Of a stretch of DNA of 64,000 nt, positions 1 through 9,093 are shown in pieces; the stretch's first letter is position 1; the number at the start of each line of letters is the position of its first letter. Below the pieces are notes generated by a model. The model was not told the DNA's origin. It did not search any database and saw only the letters and a program-made list of their open reading frames with translations. The stretch lies in the NCBI RefSeq assembly GCF_000473325.1, contig NZ_KI421513.1, forward strand, positions 2,427,217-2,491,216, in the 5' to 3' direction. A program made the translations under genes and the position numbers. This DNA comes from Leisingera caerulea DSM 24564. Lineage in GTDB: Bacteria; Pseudomonadota; Alphaproteobacteria; Rhodobacterales; Rhodobacteraceae.

Positions 1-634
1 GCTCTTGCCCTGGTTTGGTCACGTCGCGGGCAAAGGTGATCAGGGTGTCCGCGCCGCAAGCCTCCCGCAGGATCTCCAGCGCCCGGGCAAACTGATGCGG
101 CCGCGACTTGGAGCGCGGGTTGTAGAAGGCCATCGCCAGCCCGGCCTCGCCGACCAGCTGCAGGCGTTTCTCGATCAGACTCCACGGCTTCAGGTTGTCG
201 CTGAGGTTGATGGCCGCGAAATCATGCCCCAGCGGCGCGCCGATGGCGGCGGCGGCAGCCAGCATGGCGGTGATGCCGGGCAGCACCCTGATGTCCAGAT
301 CCAGCCAGTCAGGGTGGTTTTCTGCGTTGTTCTCCAACGCTTCAAACACGGCGGAGGCCATCGCAAACACGCCCGGATCACCGGAGGAGACCACGACCAC
401 GCGCTTGCCCTCGGCGGCCATTTCCAGCGCGTGGGTGGCGCGGTCGACCTCGACCCGGTTGTCGGTGGCGTGCAGGGTCAGCCCCTCGCGCGGCTCGATG
501 CGTTTGACGTAGGGGATATAGCCAACGATATCAGTCGCTTCGCCAACAGCGTCGCGGACTTCCTGGGTCACCAGCGCCTCGTTGCCCGGCCCGAGACCGG
601 CAATCACCACCCAGCCGTTTTGCGATACATTCAT
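1..634 (-). CDS. cobJ: Precorrin-3B C17-methyltransferase (partial, runs off left edge)
   Basis: SAM-dependent methyltransferase of the aerobic cobalamin pathway; it methylates C17 with ring contraction to give precorrin-4. About 211 codons are present out of roughly 250 usual for the family; the C-terminus lies beyond base 1. The N-terminus carries the SAM-binding GLGPGN loop near residue 14, and the SSGDPGVFAM motif typical of corrin methyltransferases is near residue 90. The ATG at 634 overlaps the TGA of cobI in an ATGA, so translation is probably coupled. It is the most distal gene visible in the riboswitch-led cob operon. Confidence 0.93.
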   Translation of the reverse strand, partial: MNVSQNGWVVIAGLGPGNEALVTQEVRDAVGEATDIVGYIPYVKRIEPREGLTLHATDNRVEVDRATHALEMAAEGKRVVVVSSGDPGVFAMASAVFEALENNAENHPDWLDLDIRVLPGITAMLAAAAAIGAPLGHDFAAINLSDNLKPWSLIEKRLQLVGEAGLAMAFYNPRSKSRPHQFARALEILREACGADTLITFARDVTKPGQE

Positions 635-1347
635 GGCCGGCGCCCCTGTCCGTGAACCAGTACGATGGAGAAGTAAGGCACTTCGCCGTCGATCTCCGAC
701 AGCTTCTGCACGGTTTGCCCCGGCATGGTGCCGCGCTCGACCAGCCAAGCGTCATCGGCGCGGCCCGCACGCTCCAGCGCGCGGCGCAGCTTGGGCAGGT
801 TGCGGCCGATTTTCATGACGACCAGCGCGTCTGTTTCCGCCGCGCGCTTGGCCAGCTCATCCTCGCTGAGGGTGGCCATCGCCACGGTCAGCACATCGTC
901 CCCCCAGGTGATCGGCTGTCCCGAGGCGGTCCAGCAGCCGGACATGCCGGTGATACCGGGCACGATCTCCTGCGCCGCGCGGCCCTGCAGCCGGGTGTAG
1001 AGGTGCATGTAGGAGCCGTAGAGGAACGGATCCCCCTCGCAGAGCACCACCACGTCCTCGCCTTTGGCAATCTCGGCCAGAGTATCTGCCCACTGGTCAT
1101 AGAACTCCGCCAGCACCCGGTTGTACTCGGGGTCGGAGAAATGAATCTCGGTGGTGACCGGGTACTCCATCGCGTGCTCGGTGACGCCGTCGGCCAGCAT
1201 GCCCTCGACAATGGCGCGGGCCTGGCCCTGGCGGCCTGCCTTGCGGAAATAGGCGATGTGGCGCGCGGAGGAAATCAGCCGGTGCGAGCGGACGCTCATC
1301 AGGTCGGGATCCCCGGGGCCGAGCCCTGCGCAGATGACTTTGCCCAT
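631..1347 (-). CDS. cobI: Precorrin-2 C20-methyltransferase
   Basis: Converts precorrin-2 to precorrin-3A with SAM. The start used is the ATG at 1347, giving 238 aa that begin with the family's N-terminal SAM loop (GLGPGDPD, residues 8-15). The frame stays open further upstream, but that part overlaps cobH and has no homology I recognise. A second methyltransferase signature (EGDPFLYGS) lies near residue 105. The length matches the family. The gene starts 2 bp after the cobH stop and overlaps cobJ by 4 bp. Confidence 0.95.
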   Translation of the reverse strand: MGKVICAGLGPGDPDLMSVRSHRLISSARHIAYFRKAGRQGQARAIVEGMLADGVTEHAMEYPVTTEIHFSDPEYNRVLAEFYDQWADTLAEIAKGEDVVVLCEGDPFLYGSYMHLYTRLQGRAAQEIVPGITGMSGCWTASGQPITWGDDVLTVAMATLSEDELAKRAAETDALVVMKIGRNLPKLRRALERAGRADDAWLVERGTMPGQTVQKLSEIDGEVPYFSIVLVHGQGRRP

Positions 1348-1349
1348 GG

Positions 1350-1979
1350 TCACTCTTTCCAGCTTGCCAGCGCGTTCACCGCCGCGACGGTGATGGCGGA
1401 GCCGCCCAGGCGGCCCTTCACGATCATCGAGGGTACCGGCAGGTCCTCCATCAGCGCCTCTTTCGATTCCATCGCGCCGACAAAGCCCACCGGGCAGCCG
1501 ATAATGGCGGCGGGGCGGGGGCAGTCCGGGTCCTTCAGCATGTTCAGCAGGTGAAACAGCGCGGTCGGGGCGTTGCCAATAGCGACCACGGCGCCTTCCA
1601 GTTTCGGGCGCCACAGCTCCAGCGCCGCCGCCGAGCGGGTGTTGGACATCTCCTTGGCCAGCTCCGGCACCCGTGCGTCGCGCAGGGTGCAGATCACCTC
1701 GTTGTCCGCGGGCAGGCGCGGGCGGGTGATGCCTTCGCTGACCATATAAGCATCGCACAGGATCGGTGCGCCCTTGGCAAGTGCTGCGCGGGCGGTCTCA
1801 GCCATGCCTTCGGAAAACCGCACGTGCTCTTCCAGGCCAACCATGCCTGCGGCGTGGATCATGCGGACGACGACGCTTTCCTCGTCCTTGTTGAAGCGGG
1901 CAAGGTCAGCTTCGCGGCGGATGGTGGCAAAGCTTTCGGCGTAGATCGCGGCGCCGTCGGTTTCATAAGTGTGGAGCAT
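1350..1979 (-). CDS. cobH: Precorrin-8X methylmutase
   Basis: Catalyses the 1,5-methyl shift from C11 to C12 that turns precorrin-8X into hydrogenobyrinate. 209 aa, full length for CobH/CbiC. The catalytic-histidine region is visible as VRMIHAAGMVG with His42, and the C-terminal half has the conserved IGNAPTALF and IGCPVGFVGA segments. The ATG at 1979 follows the cobG stop by 1 bp, so it is co-translated within the cob operon. Confidence 0.95.
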   Translation of the reverse strand: MLHTYETDGAAIYAESFATIRREADLARFNKDEESVVVRMIHAAGMVGLEEHVRFSEGMAETARAALAKGAPILCDAYMVSEGITRPRLPADNEVICTLRDARVPELAKEMSNTRSAAALELWRPKLEGAVVAIGNAPTALFHLLNMLKDPDCPRPAAIIGCPVGFVGAMESKEALMEDLPVPSMIVKGRLGGSAITVAAVNALASWKE

Positions 1980-1980
1980 G

Positions 1981-3144
1981 TCAGCTGCCCTCTTTCAAAA
2001 GTTCGGGAGCGGCGCGCAAAGCGCTGGCGCTCAGGCGGGTCTTTAGCGGCTGATCCGCGGCGGTGCCATTGCGGATCAGGGAGAATTCGTTTTCGCCGGT
2101 GGCCGTCAGCGTGAGCGGCGCGGGGCCCGGGCAGGCACAGCCCTTGGCGCAGCCGGAGATATGCAGTTTTGTCCCGGCAGGGACATGCGGTGCCAGCTCC
2201 CGTGCAAGGTCCCGGGTGGACGAAAGCGCCTGCAGGCAGCCGGGCGCGCCGGTGCAAGCGACCACTTGCAGGCGCGGGTCAGTGGCGTCCAGGATCAGGC
2301 CGGGCAGGGGCGGGAGGCTTTTGGCACCTTCCACCAGCAGCATCCGCCAGGGGGTGAGGCGGATTGGACCGTGGTCTGCCAGCTGCGCCAGCGTGGCGGC
2401 GGGCATTTGGCCGAACTCCAAAGCGGCAAGAGTTCCTGCGGGGACAGCACCCGGTTTTGCGGCGAAGGCGGTCCTCGCCACCGGTGCGGCATGCGCTGCC
2501 GGCGGCCCGCGGCGCGCGATGAGACGGTGCATCCTGCCCCGGCCTTCCGGCGCGCCGCCTTGCTCCAGGAACCAGCGGGCGAGGGCGAGGGCTTCGGCAA
2601 CGGCGGATTCACGTGTGACGGGCAGGCCGGCACCGGCGCCGTCGGCGCGCAGGATCAGAGTGCCGCCGGACCGTTCGATGCGGATATCGGCGGCGATGTC
2701 TTGCAGGACGGGTTCCGCGCCGCAGTCGACGGCAAAGCCGAACTTGCCGGGCAGGGTGAGGTCTGCCGCCCCGGCCAGCGCGGCGCTAAGGCCGGTGGCG
2801 ATGGCATGGGTGTCGTCGCCCTCTGCCCAGAACGGGGCGGGCAGGACGTTGCGGCGGGCTTCGGCACTGGCGTCGGGGTCAATCAGGCCAAGCGTGCGCA
2901 ATGCTTCGATCAGGTCCTCATGCGCCTCCTCGCGGATGCCGCGCATCTGCAGGTTGGCGCGGGTGGAAATGTCGAGGAGGCCGTTGCCGAAGTCTTCAGA
3001 AAGTCTTGCCACACCGCGCGCCTGGGTAACCGACAGTTTACCCAGCGGTGCGCGCACGCGGACCACCAGCCCGTCGCCCGACATCATCGGCCGCAGGGCG
3101 CCGGGGCACCAGCCGTAGACCTTGGGTTCGGCAGCGGCACTCAT
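1981..3144 (-). CDS. cobG: Precorrin-3B synthase (sirohaem/4Fe-4S oxygenase)
   Basis: Oxygen-dependent hydroxylation and lactone formation on precorrin-3A, the step that marks the aerobic B12 route. 387 aa with nitrite/sulfite-reductase ferredoxin-like repeats (RANLQMRGI near residue 65) and, near the C-terminus, the Fe-S/sirohaem cysteines CTGAPGC and CAKGCAC. It is shorter than my recollection of the Pseudomonas denitrificans protein (about 460 aa), but both conserved blocks are present. The start ATG at 3144 overlaps the cobN stop in an ATGA. Confidence 0.92.
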   Translation of the reverse strand: MSAAAEPKVYGWCPGALRPMMSGDGLVVRVRAPLGKLSVTQARGVARLSEDFGNGLLDISTRANLQMRGIREEAHEDLIEALRTLGLIDPDASAEARRNVLPAPFWAEGDDTHAIATGLSAALAGAADLTLPGKFGFAVDCGAEPVLQDIAADIRIERSGGTLILRADGAGAGLPVTRESAVAEALALARWFLEQGGAPEGRGRMHRLIARRGPPAAHAAPVARTAFAAKPGAVPAGTLAALEFGQMPAATLAQLADHGPIRLTPWRMLLVEGAKSLPPLPGLILDATDPRLQVVACTGAPGCLQALSSTRDLARELAPHVPAGTKLHISGCAKGCACPGPAPLTLTATGENEFSLIRNGTAADQPLKTRLSASALRAAPELLKEGS

Positions 3145-6100
3145 GCCGCGCCCTCCAGCTCTGCCATGATCGAGTTGCGCCGGGTGCTCCAGAGGCCCGC
3201 ATCGTACAAGGCGCGGAAGCGGTCGCGCATGGCGGCGAGCGCCTCGGGGTTTTCGCGCTCCATGAAGTCGACCAGATCATCGCGGCCCAGGGTGGCCTCG
3301 AAATAGAGGTCGAACAGATGCGGCTGCACCACTTGCGCCAGATGCGCGAAGGCGGCCATGTGATCGAGCGTTGCAACAATCTCAGCCGCGCCGCGGAAGC
3401 CGTGGTTCATCATCGACGTCGCCCAGTCCGGGTTGGCGGCGCGGGCGCGGGTGACACGGGCGATTTCCTCACCCAGGGAACGCGCTTGCGGTTTGTCGGG
3501 CCGGGTCGCGTCGAGGTGGTAGAGCGCCGGTGCGGTCTGGCCGATGCGGGCCATGGCGGCGGCAAAGCCTGCCTCATGCGCGGCATAGTCCGAGGCGATC
3601 AGCACGTCGGTTTCCGGCAGGTCCTGCAAGTGCACAAAGCTGTCGGCCCCCTGCAGGCGGGTTTCCAGCGCCTCGCGCGCGTCATGGATGGTGCCTTTGG
3701 CGTCGATCGCGTGGGAGGAGGCGTTGAGCCAAGCCTCCCCCGCGGCTGCGCGGGCCTCGTCGCTGTAGTCGTCCAGATGCGGGTTCATCGACAGCCCGTA
3801 CTGGCCCGGCTTGGGGCCGAAGACCCGCGGGGTTTCGGTGAGATAGGGGTTGTCCGCCTGCGTTTCCTCGCGGCCTGCAAGGGCGGCGGCGGCGGTTTCG
3901 AACATCTGGGCAAGGCCCGGGAAGACATCGCGGAACAGGCCGGAGACACGCAGGGTGACGTCGATGCGCGGGCGGTTCAGCATCGAGAGCGGCAGCACCT
4001 CGAACCCGGAGACGCGTTCGGAGCCTTCGTCCCACTTGGGCGCGAGGCCCGCAAGATGCAGCGCCATTGCAAACTCCTCACCCGCGGTGCGCATGGTGGC
4101 GGAGCCCCAGAGGTCGATCACCAGCCCCTTGGGCCAGTCGCCGTGGTCCTGGAGGTGGCGGCGCAGCAGCTCTTCCGCCAGTTTGACCCCTTGCGCATGC
4201 GCCGCCCGCGACGGCACCGCCCGCGGATCGGTGGTGAAGAGGTTGCGCCCCGTTGGGATCACATCGGCGCGGCCGCGGAAGGGCGAGCCGGAGGGGCCGG
4301 GGGTGACGATCTTGCCGTCCAGCGCGGCGATCAGCCCGGCGCGCTCCTCTGCACCGCATTGGCCGGTGCCGAAGATATGCAGGCCCTCGCCGTACTGGCT
4401 TTCCTTGATGTCGCAGACAAAGGCGTCGATGCGGGTGATCGCCTCGGCGGGGGAAGTGTCGGGGGTGAGGCCGAGATCGGCCTCCACGCCGGTTCCCTGC
4501 GCCTCGGCCCGGATGTCTCCGATCAGCCGGTCGCGGCGGGCAGGATCCAGCCCGTCTGCAGTGGAATATTCGTCGAGAAGGCTTTCGAGCCGTGCCATGC
4601 CCTCAGGCAGGGTGGTCTGCGCCAAGGGCGGCGGCAGGTGGCCGATGGTGACAGCGCCGATGCGGCGCTTGGCCTGCGCCGCCTCGCCGGGGTCATTGAC
4701 GATGAAGGGGTAGGCGACCGGCAGCGGGCCGGTCAGCACCTCGGGCCAGCAGGCGCCGGAGAGTGCCACGGCCTTGCCCGGCAGCCATTCCAGCGTGCCA
4801 TGGGCGCCGATGTGGATGAGCGCGTCGGTTTGCTCCCGCAGCCACAGGTAAAAGGCCACATAGGCATGGCGCGGGGTGCGGTCGAGGTCGTGGTAGTCGT
4901 CAACGCGGGTTTTCACCTCGCCGCGTTCGGGCTGCAGGGCGATCAGGGCGTTACCTGCACGCAAGGCTTTGAAATGAAAGGCGCCGTCGCGGCAGTCCGC
5001 GTCTTCATCCGGGCTGCCCCAGGCCTCGGCCAGGGTGTCCTGCAAGTCTCGCGGCAGGGTGGCGAGGGCGGTTTTGTAGTCGGCTAGCGGGACGCAGAGG
5101 GTTTCCTTCATCAGCCGCAGGCCGGTATTATCCTGCGGCTCCACCGTATAGCCCTGATCCCAGAGTTCACGCAGGATCTCGTCGCAGGATGCGAGGGCGT
5201 CGAGGCCGACGGCATGGGCGAGGTTGTGGTCTCTCCCCGGGTAGGTGGAGAGGATCAGCGCGAGGCGTTTTTCTGCGTTCGGCATATTGGCAAGGCGCAG
5301 CCAGCCCTCCACGCGGTCCACGGCGGATTTGACGCGATCCGCGTCGGCGCGGTGGGCGAAGCGGGAATATTGCAGGTCCGGGTCTTTTTTGCCCGGGGAT
5401 TTGAAGCTGACGACGCCTGCGAAGATGCGGCCATCGACCTCGGGCAGCACGACATGCATGGCGAGGTCGGCGGGCGACAAGCCGCGGTCTGCTTCAGCCC
5501 AGTCTTTCTTGCGGGCGGTGGAGAGGGCGACCTGGAACACCGGGCAGCCGGTGGTTGAAAGCGGCGAGGCGCTGCCGTCGGTGCCTTGAGAGGAAAACGC
5601 GGTGGCGTTGATGATGGCGGCAGGGGCCAGTTCGGGGAGTTTCGCGCGCAGCCAATCGGCGGCGGCAGGCGCCTTGAGACTGGCGGCAAAGGTGCCGTAG
5701 GCGGCATAGCCGCGGGCGCGCAGCTCTTCGATCAGCGCATCCACCGGCGCGGTGTCGGCGGCGGTGAGGTAGGACCGGTAGAAACTCACCAGCACCAGCG
5801 GCTTGTCCTGCGCCGGCAGATCTGCGAGCACGCCCTTGGCGGGGTCGTAGAAGCCGTGTTGCGGCATCGTCTTGAGGCCAAGCACCGGGCCTGCGTAGAG
5901 GCCTGCCGCCAGCGACAGCTGGGCAAGCGCAGCCTGAGCCGCGACGGCGCCGCCGGCGTCGCACAGGGATTGCAAACGGCGCAGGGTGGAGACGGGCAGG
6001 GTGGACAGCTCATCCAGCCGCGCGTCCTCGCGCCCGTCTGCGGGGAGGATCGCCAGCGCGATGCCCTTGCGGCGGGCCAGGTCCTGCAGGGTGGCAAGGC

Positions 6101-6386
6101 CGTAGGACCAGTAGCTTTCGCCGCCGATCAGGCGCACGAGAACGCCCTTAGCGCCTTCCAGCGTCTGTTCCGCGTAGACGTCGACCGACAGCGGGTGCTT
6201 GAGCGCCACCAGGTTGGCGAGGCGCAGGGAGGGCAGCTTGCCGTCCGCGCGGTGCCAGCCCGCCGCGAAGGCGCCGAGATCGCTGTCGGAAAAGGACAGC
6301 ACCACAAGGTCCGCAGGCGTCTGCCCGAGGTCCTGCGGGGTGTCGGTCTCGTCAAGGCCGTGGCTTTCGCGGAAGACGACGTGCAT
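3141..6386 (-). CDS. cobN: Cobaltochelatase subunit CobN
   Basis: Large chelatase subunit that inserts cobalt into hydrogenobyrinate a,c-diamide, working with CobS and CobT (not in this window). 1081 aa, related to BchH/ChlH. The conserved IGAHGTLEWLPGKA segment is near residue 525, and the family blocks around ESQYGEGLHIFG and VIDLWGSATMRTAGEEFA follow. It is somewhat shorter than the classical 1.2-1.3 kb-codon CobN but shows no internal break. It lies between cobG (4 bp overlap) and cobW (164 bp gap holding a palindromic repeat). Confidence 0.94.
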   Translation of the reverse strand: MHVVFRESHGLDETDTPQDLGQTPADLVVLSFSDSDLGAFAAGWHRADGKLPSLRLANLVALKHPLSVDVYAEQTLEGAKGVLVRLIGGESYWSYGLATLQDLARRKGIALAILPADGREDARLDELSTLPVSTLRRLQSLCDAGGAVAAQAALAQLSLAAGLYAGPVLGLKTMPQHGFYDPAKGVLADLPAQDKPLVLVSFYRSYLTAADTAPVDALIEELRARGYAAYGTFAASLKAPAAADWLRAKLPELAPAAIINATAFSSQGTDGSASPLSTTGCPVFQVALSTARKKDWAEADRGLSPADLAMHVVLPEVDGRIFAGVVSFKSPGKKDPDLQYSRFAHRADADRVKSAVDRVEGWLRLANMPNAEKRLALILSTYPGRDHNLAHAVGLDALASCDEILRELWDQGYTVEPQDNTGLRLMKETLCVPLADYKTALATLPRDLQDTLAEAWGSPDEDADCRDGAFHFKALRAGNALIALQPERGEVKTRVDDYHDLDRTPRHAYVAFYLWLREQTDALIHIGAHGTLEWLPGKAVALSGACWPEVLTGPLPVAYPFIVNDPGEAAQAKRRIGAVTIGHLPPPLAQTTLPEGMARLESLLDEYSTADGLDPARRDRLIGDIRAEAQGTGVEADLGLTPDTSPAEAITRIDAFVCDIKESQYGEGLHIFGTGQCGAEERAGLIAALDGKIVTPGPSGSPFRGRADVIPTGRNLFTTDPRAVPSRAAHAQGVKLAEELLRRHLQDHGDWPKGLVIDLWGSATMRTAGEEFAMALHLAGLAPKWDEGSERVSGFEVLPLSMLNRPRIDVTLRVSGLFRDVFPGLAQMFETAAAALAGREETQADNPYLTETPRVFGPKPGQYGLSMNPHLDDYSDEARAAAGEAWLNASSHAIDAKGTIHDAREALETRLQGADSFVHLQDLPETDVLIASDYAAHEAGFAAAMARIGQTAPALYHLDATRPDKPQARSLGEEIARVTRARAANPDWATSMMNHGFRGAAEIVATLDHMAAFAHLAQVVQPHLFDLYFEATLGRDDLVDFMERENPEALAAMRDRFRALYDAGLWSTRRNSIMAELEGAA

Positions 6387-6424
6387 GGGTCAGGCTCCCT
6401 GCCTGTAAGGTCGTTTGGTAGAGG

Positions 6425-6516
6425 GGAGGGCAGCGCCCGGCCCGGCGGGGCAGGAAGCGAAGCGCCCGCCCCTTGGGGGGCGGGACGGGCGCTGCCCGGC
6501 GTGCCGCCGGGCTGGA
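6425..6516. repeat. Palindromic extragenic element, copy A1
   Basis: Between cobN and cobW lies an outer inverted repeat (GGGCAGCGCCCG near 6428 and CGGGCGCTGCCC near 6490) enclosing a second GC-rich stem (CCCGCCCC/GGGGCGGG), followed by a short hairpin (GCCCGGCG/CGCCGGGC). The same layout recurs at 9001-9086 and in part at 30607-30666. In the transcript it would form a strong stem inside the cob operon, which could attenuate or stabilise the cobN part. Confidence 0.7.
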
Positions 6517-6550
6517 CCGTTCAATTTCTGACGCTTCAATTTCACTTGCT

Positions 6551-7585
6551 TCAGGCCCCAAGTTCGGCGCGGATGGCCTGTTCGTCAATGTCGTCATGCT
6601 CAGCGATGACCACCAGGGCGGTCTTGCGCGGCTGCGCACCCCAGGGCTGATCATACTGGGCGCGCAGGCGCTCGCCCACGGCCTGAACCAGCATCCGCAT
6701 CGGTTTCCCCTCCACCGCGACATAGCCTTTGACGCGCAGGATGTTGCGCTCGCGGGCGAGTTTCACGATGGCATTCTGCAGCGCTTCGGGGTCGGAAACT
6801 TCGCCCATTTCGACAACGATGCTTTCAAAATCGTCATGCTCGTGGTCGTGGTGGCCGTCGTGGTGGCTGGGGCGGGCCTCCAGATCGTCCTCGGCAGCCG
6901 CACCCAGGCCCAGGATGATGCGCGGGTCGATGACGCCTTCGCTCATCGGCAGGATCGGCAGTTTGCGCGGTGCTTCGGCCTCGATCACTGCGCGGGCCTT
7001 CTCGACGCCTGCGTCGCCGGCCAGGTCGGCCTTGGAAAGCAGAACGATATCGGCGCAGGAAATCTGATCCTCGAACACTTCCGACAGCGGGGTTTCGTGG
7101 TCGATGCTGTCATCCGCCTCGCGCTGGGCCTGGACGGCGTCCAGGTCGGGGGCGAACTGGCCCTTGGCCACCGCCTCAGCATCGGCCAGGGCAATCACAC
7201 CGTCCACGGTGATGCGGGAGCGGATGGCGGGCCAGTCGAAGGCCTTCAAAAGCGGCTTGGGCAGCGCCAGGCCGGAGGTTTCGATCACGATGTGATCGGG
7301 CTTTTCCGGCAGGTCCATCAACTGTTCGATGGTGGGGATGAAGTCGTCGGCCACGGTGCAGCAGATGCAGCCGTTGGCCAGCTCCATGATGTTCTCCGCC
7401 GGGCAATTTTCATGCGCGCAGGATTTCAGAATGTCGCCGTCGACGCCGGCGGTGCCGAATTCATTGACGACCACCGCCAGGCGCTTGCCTTGCGGGTTTT
7501 GCATCAGGTGGCGGATCAGGGTGGTTTTGCCCGCGCCGAGAAAGCCGGTGATGACGGTGACGGGGATCTTGTTGAGGTCGCTCAT
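6551..7585 (-). CDS. cobW: CobW-family GTPase (metal chaperone)
   Basis: G3E-family GTPase thought to deliver cobalt for corrin synthesis. 344 aa from the ATG at 7585; upstream codons in this frame overlap the DUF1636 gene and are not used. Visible features are the P-loop GFLGAGKTT (residues 14-22), the metal-binding CICC (73-76), an SKADL base-recognition motif, and a histidine-rich linker (HHDGHHDHEHDD) before the C-terminal CobW domain. It starts 2 bp after the DUF1636 stop, in the riboswitch-led operon. Confidence 0.95.
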   Translation of the reverse strand: MSDLNKIPVTVITGFLGAGKTTLIRHLMQNPQGKRLAVVVNEFGTAGVDGDILKSCAHENCPAENIMELANGCICCTVADDFIPTIEQLMDLPEKPDHIVIETSGLALPKPLLKAFDWPAIRSRITVDGVIALADAEAVAKGQFAPDLDAVQAQREADDSIDHETPLSEVFEDQISCADIVLLSKADLAGDAGVEKARAVIEAEAPRKLPILPMSEGVIDPRIILGLGAAAEDDLEARPSHHDGHHDHEHDDFESIVVEMGEVSDPEALQNAIVKLARERNILRVKGYVAVEGKPMRMLVQAVGERLRAQYDQPWGAQPRKTALVVIAEHDDIDEQAIRAELGA

Positions 7586-7587
7586 GA

Positions 7588-7998
7588 TTACTCCTCGGAG
7601 AAGAACTTGGCCGGCGGGATGCGGGCAACGGATTGCTTGCGGAAGGTCTGCGGGCGTTCGCGCCAGGGCACAACGCCGTCGGCGGTGGCGGCATAGGCTG
7701 CAGCGCCTTCCAGGATCTCGGGGACATGCTGGTCCGGGTCGAGGTCGCCGTAGACATAAGTCCAGCGCTCGGTGCCGCCGATCAGCGCCACGGCGCAGCC
7801 GCGTTTGCAGGAGGACAGGCATTCGACCCCGCGCAGACGGACGCCTTCGGGCATCCCGGCCTCTTCCAATGCGGCGTGCAGAATGGCGCCGGGGCGGGCG
7901 GCCTCCGGGTCGGCACCCTCGCGGCGGCAGGTGAGGCAAACGGTCAGCGTGACCGGTCCTGGGGTGCTGGCAGGTTTGTCTGCCATATCGTCAGCCAT
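7588..7998 (-). CDS. DUF1636 putative metal-binding protein
   Basis: 136 aa, first gene after the cobalamin riboswitch. It resembles the DUF1636 family often found beside cobW: a ferredoxin/thioredoxin-like fold with cysteines CLTC (about residues 21-24) and CLSSCKRGC (about 60-68). The cysteine pattern and position suggest metal or Fe-S binding in cobalt handling, but no biochemical role is established to my knowledge. The ATG at 7998 was kept; a second Met at residue 5 is also possible. Confidence 0.85.
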   Translation of the reverse strand: MADDMADKPASTPGPVTLTVCLTCRREGADPEAARPGAILHAALEEAGMPEGVRLRGVECLSSCKRGCAVALIGGTERWTYVYGDLDPDQHVPEILEGAAAYAATADGVVPWRERPQTFRKQSVARIPPAKFFSEE

Positions 7999-8099
7999 CG
8001 GCGCGTCTCCTGTCGCGGCAGGCGTGGGGATGGCCGAAAGGGGGCTGCAGCGTGCCAGCCCTCAACCGGTCGCGGAACACCCCGCCCGCCCGTTGATCT

Positions 8100-8300
8100 C
8101 TCTCTTGCTGGCAGGTCTCCCGGCTTGCGGATGCCAAGGCTGCGGCGCCTTGCCGGCCATCCTGCCTTCCCGGGGCTTTCCCAGTGGCATGGCGGCCTCA
8201 TCCGGTCACGGTCGCGGGGGCGGCTGTGCTTCGGCAATCCAAAGAAATTTGGCGGCCTTCACATTCCCTCTTCGCCTGCTTTCGCAGGAACCAGCGAAAC
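8100..8300 (-). promoter_or_regulatory. Cobalamin (AdoCbl) riboswitch
   Basis: Read on the minus strand, the elements come in the standard order: AGGGAA near 8269, GCCCCCGCGACCGTGA near 8215, CCACTGGGAA near 8190, GGGAAGGCAGG near 8170, and a B12 box AGCCGGGAGACCTGCC at 8125-8110, one mismatch from the usual AGCCAGGAGACCTGCC. It lies about 100 bases before the DUF1636 start and should repress the DUF1636-cobW-cobN-cobGHIJ transcript when adenosylcobalamin is plentiful. It occupies most of the 363-base gap 7999-8361; cobO leaves the other end of that gap. Confidence 0.95.
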
Positions 8301-8361
8301 CCCCTTGCGCTATCGCGCCCTTCTTTGTCAAGACATGGGGTCAAACAGCTGGAGAGCCCCC

Positions 8362-8997
8362 ATGAGCGAAAAGTCTGAAACCGGCATCTCAGAGGAAGAA
8401 GCCGCCCGTCACGCCTCCAAGATGGCCAAGAAAAAGGCCGCGCGCGACCGGATGATGAAGACCAAGGAGGGCGAGAAGGGCCTGATCATCGTCCACACCG
8501 GGCCGGGCAAGGGCAAATCCTCCTCAGGGTTCGGGATGATCATGCGCTGCATCGCGCATGGGATGCCGTCAGCCGTGGTGCAGTTCATCAAGGGCGCCTG
8601 GCAGACTGGCGAGCGGACGCTGATCGAGGAAAACTTCAGCGATCTCTGCCAGTTCTACGCGATGGGCGAGGGGTTCACCTGGGAAACCCAGGACAAGGCC
8701 CGCGACATTGCCGCGGCCCAGAAGGGCTGGGAAAAGGCCAAGGAGATGATCCTGGACGAGCGCAACACCATGGTGCTGCTGGACGAGATCAACATCGCGC
8801 TGCGCTATGAGTATCTGGACCTGGAAGAGGTGCTGGAGTTCCTTGTCGAGCACAAGCCGCCGATGACGCATGTAGTGCTGACAGGCAGGAACGCCAAGGA
8901 GGAGCTGATCGAGATCGCCGACCTGGTGACCGAGATGGGCCAGATCAAGCACCCGTTCCGCGCCGGGGTGAAGGCGCAGAAGGGTGTAGAGTTTTAA
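8362..8997 (+). CDS. cobO: Cob(I)yrinic acid a,c-diamide adenosyltransferase
   Basis: Transfers the 5'-deoxyadenosyl group of ATP to cob(I)yrinic acid diamide. 211 aa from the ATG at 8362, preceded by GGAGAGCCCCC. It has the CobO/BtuR P-loop GPGKGKSS (residues 47-54) after a lysine-rich N-terminal helix, and VLLDEINIAL as the Walker-B region. The frame is open upstream, but that part overlaps the riboswitch. It is divergent from the other cob genes and does not carry the riboswitch in its own leader. Confidence 0.95.
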   Translation: MSEKSETGISEEEAARHASKMAKKKAARDRMMKTKEGEKGLIIVHTGPGKGKSSSGFGMIMRCIAHGMPSAVVQFIKGAWQTGERTLIEENFSDLCQFYAMGEGFTWETQDKARDIAAAQKGWEKAKEMILDERNTMVLLDEINIALRYEYLDLEEVLEFLVEHKPPMTHVVLTGRNAKEELIEIADLVTEMGQIKHPFRAGVKAQKGVEF

Positions 8998-9000
8998 AGC

Positions 9001-9086
9001 TGAGGGCAGCGCCCGAGCCTGGGTGGGTGCGTAAGTGCCCTCCCGTGGGGAGGGTCGGGCGCTGCCCGGCGGTGCCGCCGGGCAAA
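9001..9086. repeat. Palindromic extragenic element, copy A2
   Basis: Between the converging cobO and glpD genes: GGGCAGCGCCCG and CGGGCGCTGCCC as outer arms around a CCCTCC/GGAGGG stem, then GCCCGGCGGTGCCGCCGGGC as a second hairpin. It has the same design as copy A1. Besides being a dispersed repeat it may terminate both genes; there is no clear T run. Confidence 0.7.
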
Positions 9087-9093
9087 ACATTCT

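Noticed and set aside
3048..5087. Long plus-strand frame of 679 codons opposite cobN
   Set aside because: It is antisense to an intact cobN, has no motif, and is explained by high GC and codon bias of the real gene.
7633..8361. N-terminal extension of the cobO frame
   Set aside because: It would run through the DUF1636 gene and the riboswitch; CobO homology and the ribosome site begin at 8362.
8300..8361. A second riboswitch in front of cobO
   Set aside because: No B12 box or conserved cobalamin elements are on the plus strand.
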